A stretch of DNA of 64,000 nt from Pseudoneobacillus sp052180215. GTDB lineage: Bacteria; Bacillota; Bacilli; Bacillales; Cytobacillaceae. The notes below the pieces were generated by a model. It had not been told where the DNA came from and made no database searches. It saw only the letters and a program-made list of their open reading frames with translations. The translations under genes were made by a program, and so were the position numbers. Position 1 is the first letter of the stretch, and each line of letters begins with the position of its first letter. Location of the stretch: NCBI RefSeq assembly GCF_052180215.1, contig NZ_CP197471.1, positions 1,832,001 through 1,896,000 of the forward strand, read 5' to 3'. Shown here one piece after another: positions 15,395 through 24,721 of this stretch.

Positions 15395-16159
15395 TTGTTA
15401 CTTATTCGGTTATTATTTCCTCTTTTAGTAATCTTTGTTTTAGTTAGTTGTTCCTTCAAAACGACATCTCATATTGCTATAACGAATCACGTGAAAAAAG
15501 CTACGCCTATATTGGAAAAAGCTTTTATAAAAGACAGAGTATTATTAGATGTTCCCGTTATTACTCAGTTTCCTGAACTACCAAGAGGTTGTGAAGTAAC
15601 TAGTCTAACAATGCTGTTAAATGATGCAGGTATTGCTGTTAATAAAATGACTCTTGCAAATGAAATTCAAAAGGTTCCTTATGAAAAGGATGGCTATTTT
15701 GGAAATCCATCAGAGGGGTTTGTTGGAAGTATGTACACTTACGATGAACCTGGCCTTGCCGTTTCGGTTAAACCAATCCTAAATTTAGCTAATAAGTTTG
15801 CTCCTAACCAAATTGAAGATTTAACGGGTGCTCCATTTAAAGTGCTTAAGGAGCAGCTCTCCAAAGGAAAACCAGTTTGGGTCATAGTAGGAAGTACTTT
15901 TCAATATGTTCCACAAGCTTTTTGGGAGAATTGGAAAACTCACAGTGGAGAAATAATGATTACGAGAAAAGTACACTCCGTCTTACTAACAGGATATGAT
16001 GAACAATACGTCTATTTTAATGATCCATTTTATCCCTATGCGAATAGGAAGGCGTACATCAATAGCTTTATTACGAGTTGGATTCAATTTGGGGAACAAG
16101 CGATAACATATAAGAATCCTTATCCAATAAAGGAATCTGTTCCCCCTACTATGTTTTAA
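15395..16159 (+). CDS. C39-like peptidase family lipoprotein
   Basis: A 254-residue exported protein. The N-terminus is a lipoprotein signal, with a hydrophobic stretch and lipobox LVSC, Cys19 being the likely lipidated residue. The mature part fits the bacterial C39-like papain fold: catalytic Cys in LPRGCEVTSLTML, His in RKVHSVLLTGYD and an Asp/Asn in YFNDPF. It probably acts at the outer face of the membrane on a peptide substrate. The start is TTG with AAGGGG nine bases upstream. The broken MerR gene begins 16 bases after its end. Confidence 0.85.
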   Translation: MLLIRLLFPLLVIFVLVSCSFKTTSHIAITNHVKKATPILEKAFIKDRVLLDVPVITQFPELPRGCEVTSLTMLLNDAGIAVNKMTLANEIQKVPYEKDGYFGNPSEGFVGSMYTYDEPGLAVSVKPILNLANKFAPNQIEDLTGAPFKVLKEQLSKGKPVWVIVGSTFQYVPQAFWENWKTHSGEIMITRKVHSVLLTGYDEQYVYFNDPFYPYANRKAYINSFITSWIQFGEQAITYKNPYPIKESVPPTMF

Positions 16160-16175
16160 ATGAAAGGTGGCACTC

Positions 16176-16945
16176 ATGTTACTAACGATTCAACAATTCT
16201 CAGAGAAAACAGGTTTGTCTCCTAGTACATTACGTTTTTATGATAAAAAGGAATTATTGGGCCCAATCGCAGGCTTGAGAATGGATATCGCGCTTATACC
16301 AAGGAACAAATAAGCGATGCAATGATAATCCATTCCCTTCGTAATGCCGATATTCAAATCGAGGAGATAAAAGAATTCTTGAGTGTCGGTGAACAGAAGA
16401 AGTCGAATCTGATATCTAAGTGGAGGGACGATGTACATACTAAACTTTCTGCTTTAAAGATAGCCCAACAATACCTCGGAGGGTTGATGCCAAAAGAGAA
16501 TGCTATTCAGTTAATTCGGTGGGAGGAGCCAGTTACTTTCATTTGGATTCCTTTTAAAGTGCAAAGAAAGATAAACCCTTTTAGGGAAGCTATGATTAGT
16601 GGGCGAAACCTTTTAATAGATTTAGGTATTAAGTTAGCACCAGGTTATTTTTTACGGGTACTTGATTCAATTGGTCAAGAAATGACAGGGGAAGTAGGAT
16701 TTCTGTTACAGGATGAAAGAGTTCTTCCTTTATTAGAAGAACAGATGTATATGGAAACATGGCAGCCTACACTTTTTGCTAGCATGGAATGTTCATCTAG
16801 TAATGAATTCCTCTGTTTTCAATTCATTCAGATGATTAGACAATATGGCTTCCGACCATCAGGTGCAAAGATAGAAAAATATGAAACTCCTGAGAGTGAA
16901 ATATTTCAGTATCTAATCCCTTTAATGAATCATAAAGAATTATAG
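16176..16945 (+). pseudogene. MerR-family transcriptional regulator, frameshifted
   Basis: The N-terminal winged-helix DNA-binding domain starts at the ATG 16176 (LLTIQQFSEKTGLSPSTLRFYDKKELLGPIAG) and then runs into a stop. A second frame continues the same domain as LENGYRAYTKEQISDAM and goes on to a C-terminal ligand-binding-like domain ending at 16945. One base appears to be missing near 16272-16277, between GCA and GGCTTGAG; restoring it would read IARLENGYRAYT, the normal MerR sequence. It is either a true pseudogene or a sequencing error. An ATG at 16322 could still make a headless 207-residue protein. The gene is a natural candidate for the regulator of the VOC promoter upstream. Confidence 0.82.
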
Positions 16946-16967
16946 AATTTTGGAGGTGGACAATAGA

Positions 16968-17441
16968 GTGAGTTACCATATTAGAGTAAGAGCTGGAGCA
17001 GTGATTATTGAAAATAACTCAATCCTTTTAGTTGAATTCGTCGATGAAAGCGGTCTTCACTATAATCTTCCAGCGGGTGGGGTAGATCCAAATGAATCCG
17101 TTATGGAAGCAGTAAAGAGAGAGGCTTGGGAAGAAGCCTCAATTGATGTAGAGGTAGGTTCATTAGCATTTGTTTATGAATATGCTCCACATTTAAACTC
17201 AAATCGATACGGAAATACGCATTCATTAGGCTTAATGTTTGAATGCAAAATAAAAGATGGATACACACCGAGATTACCTGAAAATCCTGACAAAAATCAA
17301 ACGGATGTTAAATGGATTCCGCTTTCTGAATTACATAACATTATTTTGTATCCAAACATAAAGGAACACATTATGGATTTTGTTGAAAATAAAAGGACAA
17401 TTGATGTTATTGAAGAGCATAGTCTAGAAGTATATAGCTAA
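16968..17441 (+). CDS. Nudix hydrolase
   Basis: A 157-residue hydrolase of nucleoside diphosphate-linked compounds. The Nudix box is visible as GGVDPNESVMEAVKREAWEE, with the REAWEE metal-binding glutamates. The strand before it is the typical LLVEF...YNLPAGG. The start is GTG at 16968, eight bases after GGAGGTGG. It lies 22 bases behind the broken MerR gene and may be co-transcribed with it. Substrate unknown. Confidence 0.9.
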   Translation: MSYHIRVRAGAVIIENNSILLVEFVDESGLHYNLPAGGVDPNESVMEAVKREAWEEASIDVEVGSLAFVYEYAPHLNSNRYGNTHSLGLMFECKIKDGYTPRLPENPDKNQTDVKWIPLSELHNIILYPNIKEHIMDFVENKRTIDVIEEHSLEVYS

Positions 17442-17450
17442 AAGTTTTGC

Positions 17451-17480
17451 GAGTTGTTGAAGTGACAACTCCATTTTTTA
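17451..17480 (+). terminator. Terminator after the Nudix gene
   Basis: The stem GAGTTGT / ACAACTC with a 7-base loop is followed by a T-rich run (CCATTTTTT). Confidence 0.75.
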
Positions 17481-17599
17481 TTCTTTAATTGGTCTTATTT
17501 ATAAGTTTTACTTATGGTTAAAGTGTTAAAATTGATAATTTTAATTATTAAAATTTCCATATATAGTAAAAACATAGAATGATTGAGGGAGGTTGCAAA

Positions 17600-18367
17600 A
17601 TGGAGATTAAAAAAGGTGTTCAAGAACAATTTGGTCGGAGTGCAGAAGCATATGTAAATAGTAAGATTCATAAGGAAGGGAAAGACCTTCAAAAATTAGT
17701 AGAGATTACTGCTATAAATGGTGATGAACATGTATTGGATATTGCTACAGGCGGAGGACATACAGCGAATGCTTTTGCTCCACTTGTAGAAAAAGTCGTT
17801 GCGGTTGATCTAACGAAAGAAATGTTGATTGCCGCTGAAAACTTTATAAGAGGGAATGGTCATGAAAACGTAAAGTTTGTAGAAGGTGATGCAGAAAAGC
17901 TACCATTCGAGGCTGAAACCTTTGATATTGTTACGTGTCGTATCGCACCACATCACTTCCCAAATATTGAAGCATTCATTAAAGAAGTCTATCGAGTTTT
18001 GAAAACGGGTGGACAATTTTTACTAGACGACAACGTTTCACCAGAAGATGAAGAATTAGATCAATTTTATAATATTGTTGAAAAAACAAGGGATTACAGT
18101 CATTATCGTGCTTGGAAAAAAACAGAGTGGTTAAAAATGTTAGAATTCTCAGGATTAAACGTATATGAACTACACCGCTTTGATAAAACATTTGTGTATG
18201 AACAATGGTGTAATCGTATGCACCTGCCTGAAAACGAAAAGGAAAAGCTTAATCAATATATGATTCATTCCTCACAACAGGTGAAAGATCATTTTAAGGT
18301 GAAAATGGAAGGGGATAAAGTTATTTCATTCCAAGGGGAAGCTGTTGTGATTAAGGCTGTGAAGTAG
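17600..18367 (+). CDS. Class I SAM-dependent methyltransferase (YcgJ-like)
   Basis: A 255-residue cytosolic methyltransferase. Motif I is VLDIATGGGHTA and the post-I acidic residue lies in VVAVDLTKEML. Motif II-like FDIVTCRIAPHHFPN and motif III VLKTGGQFLLDD follow. The N-terminal VQEQFGRSAEAYVNSKIHKEGKDL matches B. subtilis YcgJ and the UbiE-like branch. The substrate is not known. The ATG at 17600 has GGGAGG upstream. Confidence 0.9.
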   Translation: MEIKKGVQEQFGRSAEAYVNSKIHKEGKDLQKLVEITAINGDEHVLDIATGGGHTANAFAPLVEKVVAVDLTKEMLIAAENFIRGNGHENVKFVEGDAEKLPFEAETFDIVTCRIAPHHFPNIEAFIKEVYRVLKTGGQFLLDDNVSPEDEELDQFYNIVEKTRDYSHYRAWKKTEWLKMLEFSGLNVYELHRFDKTFVYEQWCNRMHLPENEKEKLNQYMIHSSQQVKDHFKVKMEGDKVISFQGEAVVIKAVK

Positions 18368-18380
18368 CCCCTATTATAAA

Positions 18381-18407
18381 TGCCTATGTTAAAATTTAAT
18401 GTTGATT
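18381..18407 (+). repeat. Solo copy of the MITE-like terminal repeat
   Basis: CCTATGTTAAAATTTAATGT followed by TGATT matches, in spacing and most bases, the 27-bp ends of the element at 3322-3627 (GCTATGTTAAA..., GTTGATTT). No second end is found nearby, so this is a remnant or chance similarity. Confidence 0.4.
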
Positions 18408-18443
18408 ATTAACCAACAAAAAAACCGACCTTGCATAAGGGGG

Positions 18444-18977
18444 TTAAATGGCGAGTTGAATATCTTCAAATTTTACGTATTTGTTTGGTTCAATTTCTTT
18501 ATACACCCGAATGTACGTTACATTAAAAGTCGGAAAAGGTGCCAAAGCATTTTTCGATGTGAGTTTCATTTCTTCAATTTCCGACTCTTTCATTCCCCAG
18601 TAGGTCTGTCCCAAAGTCAAATGAGGATGGAAGTTATCCAATTCGAAATAACGTTCGACAAGCTCAGGCAAGGGTGATACAGTATCTACCAGTAGTTTGT
18701 GCAATTCGTATATCTCTTTTGATTGGACTCCGAGGAATATAACCGCAGTTCCGAATGTTGCTGGCTCAGTAAGTGACAATTGGAAACTTTGTACAGATGA
18801 GCAAACTTCTCTCACTCTTTTAAGCCAGGTCATATCTTCAGTAAGTCCACCTTGAGCCTTAACAGTGATGTGAGGCTCGACAACTTCCTTAAGCCGATTG
18901 TTATCCCAACGATTACGAAATGAAGAGATTTGTTCTTTGTACTCGTTAGGGGGAACGATACCAATAAAATATTGCAC
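18444..18977 (-). CDS. 2H phosphoesterase (2'-5' RNA ligase family)
   Basis: A 177-residue protein with the two HxTx motifs of the 2H superfamily: PHITVK near residue 36 and HPHLTLG near residue 119. Members hydrolyse cyclic or 2'-5' phosphodiesters; the true substrate in Bacillus is not known. The length is normal. The start is ATG at 18977 with a weak GATGG ribosome binding site. It is convergent with the methyltransferase gene, about 75 bases away. Confidence 0.87.
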   Translation of the reverse strand: MQYFIGIVPPNEYKEQISSFRNRWDNNRLKEVVEPHITVKAQGGLTEDMTWLKRVREVCSSVQSFQLSLTEPATFGTAVIFLGVQSKEIYELHKLLVDTVSPLPELVERYFELDNFHPHLTLGQTYWGMKESEIEEMKLTSKNALAPFPTFNVTYIRVYKEIEPNKYVKFEDIQLAI

Positions 18978-18989
18978 TTTTGCACCATC

Positions 18990-19300
18990 TTTCTAAGAAT
19001 TTTACCTTTAATATTTTAATATAGCTAAAAAACGGTGATTGGCCAAGATGATAGTTTGTCAATCATACGTTCCAAAAAAAAGAATTCAAATATGAGGAGT
19101 TCCGCGTTCGCTGCAGAAATCGAGCAAATCTTCAAGAAAATCGAGCATAAAATTTAGAAGTCAATCAAATCCTCAAAAAAGTAGAGTATATATTTGAAAA
19201 GTTTATCATATTTCCATAAAGATGATCATATAATTGGTACGGTGCGTAAATTTTCAATGGATATCTGAACAATAGAAAGATTTTTTTTGGTAAAATAAAC
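18990..19300. other. Intergenic region with degenerate ATCGAGCA repeats
   Basis: About 310 bases without a supported gene. At 19112-19205, AAATCGAGCA and close variants recur in direct order (GAAATCGAGCAAATCTTCAA, GAAAATCGAGCATAAAATTT, then AAAGTAGAGTATATATTT). It looks like a decayed short repeat. I see no promoter or RNA signal that I can defend. Confidence 0.35.
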
Positions 19301-19336
19301 AACCCCCACCTATTATCATAAAAACAGGTGGGGGTT
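19301..19336 (-). terminator. Terminator of the EamA transporter gene
   Basis: A perfect 11-bp stem AACCCCCACCT / AGGTGGGGGTT with a 14-base loop is followed on the minus strand by GTTTATTTT. Confidence 0.85.
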
Positions 19337-19344
19337 AGTTATAT

Positions 19345-20280
19345 TTATGCAATTTCTTTTCTACTTCCTTTTCCAAATTGTTTCTTTTTAAATAATTTAG
19401 CATTAGTTCCAACGTACACGCCAGATAAAACAAAGGCAGCTCCAAATCCATGTGCCCAGGTGAAAGTTTCGCCTAAAAAGATGGTTGCCATCAATACGGC
19501 TGATACGGGCATGACATTAATAAAGATAGAAGCTTTAGCTGCCCCAATCTCTTTAATCCCATTATAGTATAGGACAAAGGAAACGACGGTGACAAAAATG
19601 CTCATATGGGCTATGGCAATCCAGGTGGTAAAGCTTGCTTGCTGAACCTCCTGCCATGTAGTTTCAACAGAAGCAAATGGTAATAGAAACATAGTGCCAA
19701 ATGCCACCGCATAGGTAGTTGATTCGACTGAGCTGAATTTTTTAAGAACCACTTTACCGACGACACTATATAATGCCCAACTGACGACAGCTCCCAGTAA
19801 GACAAAATCGATAGGTTCAAATCCGTATTGAAATAAGGAAAGTAAGTGACCGTCTGTAATGATAAAAACAACTCCGATTAAAGCGATGAACATCCCAATT
19901 ATATGATTCTTCGTGATCTTTTCTTTTAAAAATAAACCTGATAAGAGCACAATCAGAACAGGGTTGGAAGCTATAAATAAGGAACTTTTGATGACTGGTG
20001 CTTGTTTTGTAGCGATAAAAAAGCAAATATTATATATGGCGATTCCGGTAAGACCTAGAATGGCAAACAAACCATAGTCTTTTAAAGTTGGTTTTTTCCG
20101 GTCTTTTTCCATTAGCCACATGAGAGGGAATAGAAGGATGGCCGCTCCGAAAAAACGGAAAAAGGCAACGGTTGCAGGTTCAAAGCTTTGAACAGCAAAT
20201 TTTCCTGCAATAAAGGCACTTCCCCATGTTGATGTAGCAATAATTAACATGGTGTATGTAAGCCATAGGTTCTTTTTCAA
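19345..20280 (-). CDS. DMT-family (EamA) transporter
   Basis: A 311-residue inner-membrane protein with ten hydrophobic segments in two EamA repeats. The repeats begin near STWGSAFIAGKFAVQSFEP and near SWALYSVVGKVVLKK. Such proteins export metabolites or amino acids; the substrate here is unknown. The C-terminal tail is basic. The start is the TTG at 20280, five to six bases after GGAAGGGA; the upstream ATG has no signal. It is divergent from the C26 peptidase gene. Confidence 0.9.
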   Translation of the reverse strand: MKKNLWLTYTMLIIATSTWGSAFIAGKFAVQSFEPATVAFFRFFGAAILLFPLMWLMEKDRKKPTLKDYGLFAILGLTGIAIYNICFFIATKQAPVIKSSLFIASNPVLIVLLSGLFLKEKITKNHIIGMFIALIGVVFIITDGHLLSLFQYGFEPIDFVLLGAVVSWALYSVVGKVVLKKFSSVESTTYAVAFGTMFLLPFASVETTWQEVQQASFTTWIAIAHMSIFVTVVSFVLYYNGIKEIGAAKASIFINVMPVSAVLMATIFLGETFTWAHGFGAAFVLSGVYVGTNAKLFKKKQFGKGSRKEIA

Positions 20281-20451
20281 TCTAAATCCCTTCCATCTTA
20301 TAAAATTATATAAATAGTATTGTAACATCTTTTTCGTTTAGCGAAATATTTTTTTCACAAAAAAGTTTAAATAGTAGAAAGTGATTGTTGTTTTAACTAT
20401 ATGAATCATCTATATTACTAATATCTAGTAGTGATTCTAGGAGGAAGAGAA

Positions 20452-21177
20452 ATGAAAAAACCGATTATTGGAATTACTGGCGCTTATGTAAAACATAATC
20501 AACATATGGAAGGTGTCTATATTCATCAGGATTATCATAAAGCTGTTGCAGCAAATGGAGGTATTCCGATCATTCTTCCTTTTACTACTCCGGAAACAAA
20601 TAAGGAAATGCTGCAGCTTTGTGACGGAATTATTCTTAGTGGAGGAGAGGATGTAGATCCGCAATTTTATAGTCAGGATCCACATCTCCATCTAGGTGCT
20701 ACCATTCCAGAACGTGATTTAGTAGAAATGGAGACCGTAAAATATGTATTGGAAAACAATATCCCACTTCTAGCTATTTGCAGAGGAATTCAAATATTGA
20801 ATGTAGCCTTGGGCGGAACGTTAATACAGGATATTCCAAGCCAGGTTACCGAACCTATCCAACATTCACAACTAGTAGACAGAGGTAGAGATACGCATTG
20901 GGTGACGATCTCGAAAGAAAGTAAATTATACCAAATTTTTGGATCTGAAAAAATAAGAGTAAATAGTCTGCACCATCAAGCAATCGATAAGGTATCAGAT
21001 GAGCTGCGTGTTGTTGCAAGATCAGCAGATGGGATTGTGGAAGCGGTAGAGTATATTCATCCAACGACCTTTACAGTTGGTGTCCAGTGGCATCCAGAAT
21101 CTATGACAAGTACGAATGTCCTAATGAACCAATTGTTTAGTGAGTTTATTAAAAGTAGTACCAAGGTGCTGAATTAA
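20452..21177 (+). CDS. Gamma-glutamyl-gamma-aminobutyrate hydrolase family protein (peptidase C26)
   Basis: A class I glutamine-amidotransferase-like hydrolase of the PuuD type. The catalytic Cys110 lies in LAICRGIQILNVALGG, with His and Glu in GVQWHPES. The early GGIPIILP and SGGEDVDP blocks are typical. It is 241 residues and cytosolic. It may cleave gamma-glutamyl amides, but no polyamine genes are nearby, so the substrate is open. The ATG follows CTAGGAGGAAGAGAA. Confidence 0.92.
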   Translation: MKKPIIGITGAYVKHNQHMEGVYIHQDYHKAVAANGGIPIILPFTTPETNKEMLQLCDGIILSGGEDVDPQFYSQDPHLHLGATIPERDLVEMETVKYVLENNIPLLAICRGIQILNVALGGTLIQDIPSQVTEPIQHSQLVDRGRDTHWVTISKESKLYQIFGSEKIRVNSLHHQAIDKVSDELRVVARSADGIVEAVEYIHPTTFTVGVQWHPESMTSTNVLMNQLFSEFIKSSTKVLN

Positions 21178-21208
21178 TATATTTTAATTTCAAAAATTGA
21201 TAGATAAT

Positions 21209-21256
21209 GAAGTAATTTTCCTAGTCTTACTTGCAGAGGAGTTACTTCTTTTTTAT
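21209..21256 (+). terminator. Terminator after the C26 peptidase gene
   Basis: GAAGTAA...TTCCT pairs with AGGAG.TTACTTC and is followed by TTTTTT. Confidence 0.7.
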
Positions 21257-21392
21257 TTTAGGAAACTCGTACTATTTTTTCGTTTTACGAAATATTTTTA
21301 TAAAACCAGCAGGAATACAAAATGAAAAGATAGAATATTCCGTATATAGGGAATTTTAAAAATTCTAATAAAAGCTGAAGTGAGGGATTTGG

Positions 21393-22661
21393 ATGACGGT
21401 TACAGTGATAAAAAATGGTACGTTAATTGATGGAAATGGGGGAGAACCAATCTTACGTGGTGCTTTGGCTATTGAGGATGAAAAAATTGTGTTTGTTGGA
21501 AAGGAAGAGGATTTACCGAATTTTTCAGATGAGGTGAGATACCTTGATGCTGAAGGAGGAGCGATCCTTCCTGGATTTATCGATACACATGTTCATCTCA
21601 TGTTAGAATTTGAACCAGTTGAAAAAAGATTAGCTACACCTTTCTCATTTAATTTTTATAAGGCTATGAATTATATGAAGAACACAATCAATGCTGGAAT
21701 TACATCAGTTAGAGATTGTGGTGGTACAGATGCTGGTGTAAAACAGGCAGTCGAACAAGGTCTTGTATTAGGACCACGAATGCAAGTAAGTATTACAGCC
21801 CTTACGACAACCGGTGGACATGGTGATTCGTATACTGCTTCTGGACAAACGGTTAAATTACTTTTAGATGAATATCCAGGTATGCCAAATGGTATTTGTG
21901 ACGGAGTAGAAAGTGTCAGAAAAACGGTAAGGGAAGTGCTACGTGCAGGGGCAGATGTCGTAAAAGTGCATGCTACTGGCGGCGTATTAAGTCCAACAGA
22001 TCATCCGGAATTTACTCAATTTTCCCTCGAGGAATTGAAGGTTATGGTAGAAGAAGCGAAATTCCGTCGTGGATTAAAGGTAATGGCACATGCACAAGGA
22101 GCAGAAGGAATTAAAAATGCGATAAAAGCAGGCATTCATTCTATAGAACATGGTATTTACCTAGATGATGAATGTATCGAGCTTATGTTAAAACACGGAA
22201 CTTACCTAGTCCCAACCTTGCTAGCACCAGTATCTGTATTAGAACTTGCAGCAGAAGCGGGAATGCCGGAATACGGAATTAAGAAGGCAAAGGAATCGAT
22301 TCAAGCTCATAAAGATAGTATTGCTAAAGCTTACCGTGCCGGTGTTAAAATCGCAATGGGTACGGATGCTGGGGTTATGGCCCATGGTACAAATTTAAGA
22401 GAGCTTGGCCTCATGAACGAAATTGGAATGACACCAATGGAAACGATTGTGGCGACAACAAAGGTAGCTGCAGAGTGTATGGGCTGGGAAGATCAAGTAG
22501 GTACCTTAGAAGTTGGCAAGCTAGCTGATGTAGTTATTACAAAAACGAATCCTTTAACAGACCTTCGTTCATTAGAGGATAACAATAACATACGTGTAGT
22601 AGTAAAAGGTGGAGTAGTGGTAAAAGAATTACAAAGTGAACCTGTTCATGCTACAGTATAA
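21393..22661 (+). CDS. Amidohydrolase family protein (prolidase-like)
   Basis: A 422-residue metal-dependent hydrolase of the amidohydrolase superfamily. The metal ligands are visible: FIDTHVHLM (HxH), the likely carboxylated Lys in ADVVKVHATGG, MAHAQG, SIEHGIY and MGTDAGV. The C-terminal GTLEVGKLADVV closes the small beta-domain. It resembles Xaa-Pro dipeptidases and imidazolonepropionase-like enzymes of this superfamily. The start is ATG with a GAAGTGAGGG ribosome binding site. It stands alone and is followed by a terminator. Confidence 0.92.
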   Translation: MTVTVIKNGTLIDGNGGEPILRGALAIEDEKIVFVGKEEDLPNFSDEVRYLDAEGGAILPGFIDTHVHLMLEFEPVEKRLATPFSFNFYKAMNYMKNTINAGITSVRDCGGTDAGVKQAVEQGLVLGPRMQVSITALTTTGGHGDSYTASGQTVKLLLDEYPGMPNGICDGVESVRKTVREVLRAGADVVKVHATGGVLSPTDHPEFTQFSLEELKVMVEEAKFRRGLKVMAHAQGAEGIKNAIKAGIHSIEHGIYLDDECIELMLKHGTYLVPTLLAPVSVLELAAEAGMPEYGIKKAKESIQAHKDSIAKAYRAGVKIAMGTDAGVMAHGTNLRELGLMNEIGMTPMETIVATTKVAAECMGWEDQVGTLEVGKLADVVITKTNPLTDLRSLEDNNNIRVVVKGGVVVKELQSEPVHATV

Positions 22662-22671
22662 TGAATGAAGG

Positions 22672-22702
22672 AAAGGGGACACATGATTGTGTCTCCTTTT
22701 TA
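22672..22702 (+). terminator. Terminator after the amidohydrolase gene
   Basis: AGGGGACACA pairs with TGTGTCTCCT and is followed by TTTTT. Confidence 0.82.
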
Positions 22703-22783
22703 ATGGAATAGATATTTTTTTGAAATGAGTCAGATATAATCTTAATAACACTTGATTAAGAACGGTTGAAGGAGGAATGGCTT

Positions 22784-23872
22784 TTGCTAAAAAACAGACT
22801 TACCGAGCTTTTACGTATAAAATATCCAATTATTCAAGCGCCAATGGCTGGAGGAGTCACAACATCCGATCTGGTTGCTGAAGCTTCTAATCATGGCGGA
22901 TTGGGATCCATTGGGGCGGGGTATCTTTCACCAGTACAATTACGTAACCAAATTCATGAGTTAAAAACGAAAACGACAAACCCCTTTTCTGTTAATCTCT
23001 TTGTACCGCCAAATGTCATAAATATGAAAGAAAATGAGATTATCAAGGCGAATCAACTGCTTCAGCCAATAAGAGAACAATTTCAGCTTTCCGATGTGAC
23101 TTCAGACATTCCGAACCTAGCAGATATTATGAAAACCTTTGAGGAACAAATTAAGGTAGTAATAGAAGAAGAAGTTCCTATTTGCTCCTTTACTTTTGGG
23201 ATTCCAACTACAGAAATAATTATGGAATTAAAACAGTACAATACGATCTTAATAGGAACGGCTACAACCGTTACAGAAGCAATAGAACTTGAAAAGGTTG
23301 GGATGGATGTCATAGTTGTTCAGGGCTGTGAGGCTGGGGGACACAGGGGGAATTTTATAAAAAGTGGAGAAGAGAGTTTAATAGGATTAATGTCCCTAAT
23401 CCCTCAAGTGGTGGATCAAATCAGTATTCCTGTCATCGCAGCAGGAGGAATCATGGATGGCAGAGGATTAATGGGTTCCTTATGTTTAGGGGCGAAGGGT
23501 GTTCAAATGGGGACGGCATTTTTGACCTGTGAAGAAAGTGGAGCCCATCGCCTTCATAAAGAAGCGATACTTCAATCAAACGAGGAACAAGCGGTATTAA
23601 CCCGTGCATTTTCGGGTAAATGGGCGAGAGGGATACATAATAAGTTTATATCCGAAATGAAGGACTATGAGGAACAGTTTCCCGAATTTCCTGTACAAAA
23701 TACGTTAACCCAATCAATTAGAAAAGCTGCGTCTAAACAATATAATAAAGAGTATATGTCCCTATGGGCGGGTCAAAGTGCAAGATTGGCTAGAAATGAA
23801 ACAGTCGAATCTCTTATTACACGTGTAATCAAAGAAGCTTCGAAAATTATAGAAGAAACGAAGGCGTGGTAA
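22784..23872 (+). CDS. Nitronate monooxygenase (2-nitropropane dioxygenase family)
   Basis: An FMN-dependent enzyme oxidising alkyl nitronates. The TIM-barrel begins IKYPIIQAPMAGGVTT, phosphate-binding parts are VIAAGGIMDGRG and GAKGVQMGTAFL, and the catalytic His lies in QGCEAGGHRGNF. The length is 362 residues. The start is TTG at 22784, eight bases after GGAGG; the earlier TTG in frame overlaps that site. It is monocistronic, ending in a hairpin shared with the lipoprotein gene. Confidence 0.92.
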   Translation: MLKNRLTELLRIKYPIIQAPMAGGVTTSDLVAEASNHGGLGSIGAGYLSPVQLRNQIHELKTKTTNPFSVNLFVPPNVINMKENEIIKANQLLQPIREQFQLSDVTSDIPNLADIMKTFEEQIKVVIEEEVPICSFTFGIPTTEIIMELKQYNTILIGTATTVTEAIELEKVGMDVIVVQGCEAGGHRGNFIKSGEESLIGLMSLIPQVVDQISIPVIAAGGIMDGRGLMGSLCLGAKGVQMGTAFLTCEESGAHRLHKEAILQSNEEQAVLTRAFSGKWARGIHNKFISEMKDYEEQFPEFPVQNTLTQSIRKAASKQYNKEYMSLWAGQSARLARNETVESLITRVIKEASKIIEETKAW

Positions 23873-23905
23873 CCTCTTATATAAGGGGGACCACGCCTAT
23901 TTATA
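23864..23905. terminator. Bidirectional terminator
   Basis: GGCGTGGT pairs with ACCACGCC across an 18-base loop. It overlaps the end of the nitronate monooxygenase gene and serves the convergent lipoprotein gene. Confidence 0.65.
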
Positions 23906-23908
23906 AAT

Positions 23909-24592
23909 CTATTTTATTTCTACTACAAAGGTATAAGATACCTCACCATTTGTCCATTTCGCTTGAACTTCATAAATATATTTACCTTCAGCTACTGGCA
24001 TGATTATTTTATTTTTTTCTACAGGAACATCTTCTTTTGTTGTCCAACTATATATTTTTAAATTTGGATTTTGTCCTATTATGATAATGGCTTCCGTATT
24101 TTGATCAGCTTCAATCGGTTTGTAACTTTCTGCAATTTGGAGAGGTGAGGCTGCATCAGTAGTAACGACGGAATTCCCTTTTTTCCATTGAAAGCCTCCC
24201 TTTGCCAAATCATTTAGAGTGTCTCCGATTTTAATATACCCAGGGGTAGCAGGAGGAAATTGGTCATCAAACTCAAATGTTGGTTTTTTTGAATTATCAA
24301 CTTCTTTGGTAACTTCAATATTTAATGCTGATGCTTGTGCTGGAAAGGATTCCCTTATATTTCCGGTTGTCCAAATCACTACCTCTTGACCTTCTACATA
24401 TTCTTCTATTTTATCGTTTTGGGGCAACGATACCCATATTAGACCGGCTTTTGCATCATTTACTAAAATTTGATTGTCTCCTGTATCGATAACAGTGCCT
24501 TTTATATCAATAGCCCCTTTAATGCCATTTCTTCCACCGCAAGCTGTTAAACATAAACATAAAAAAATAAAGATGATAAAATGTTTCTTCAA
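23909..24592 (-). CDS. Lipoprotein with DUF3221-like N-terminal domain
   Basis: A 227-residue exported lipoprotein with a hydrophobic signal and lipobox LTAC (Cys18), followed by GGRNG. Residues 25-95 (KGTVIDTGDNQILVND... EGQEVVIWTTG) have the beta-rich pattern of the DUF3221/YobA-type domain. Residues 110-227 form a second, beta-rich unknown part ending YEVQAKWTNGEVSYTFVVEIK. It is anchored to the outer face of the membrane; its role is unknown. The start is TTG with GGGAGGAG eight bases upstream. Confidence 0.75.
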   Translation of the reverse strand: MKKHFIIFIFLCLCLTACGGRNGIKGAIDIKGTVIDTGDNQILVNDAKAGLIWVSLPQNDKIEEYVEGQEVVIWTTGNIRESFPAQASALNIEVTKEVDNSKKPTFEFDDQFPPATPGYIKIGDTLNDLAKGGFQWKKGNSVVTTDAASPLQIAESYKPIEADQNTEAIIIIGQNPNLKIYSWTTKEDVPVEKNKIIMPVAEGKYIYEVQAKWTNGEVSYTFVVEIK

Positions 24593-24721
24593 GATGGCTC
24601 CTCCCTTTTAACTAATTTGACGGAATAAAATAGGAATTGTTTCTTCTATTTTTAACTTTTATAAAAATGATGTTATCTTTATTGTGGGTTGTAATAAGTT
24701 GGGAAAGGGTGCGTTATAAAA

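Noticed and set aside
18399..18677. 92-codon open frame on the plus strand
   Set aside because: It overlaps the 2H phosphoesterase gene in antisense and has no translation signal.
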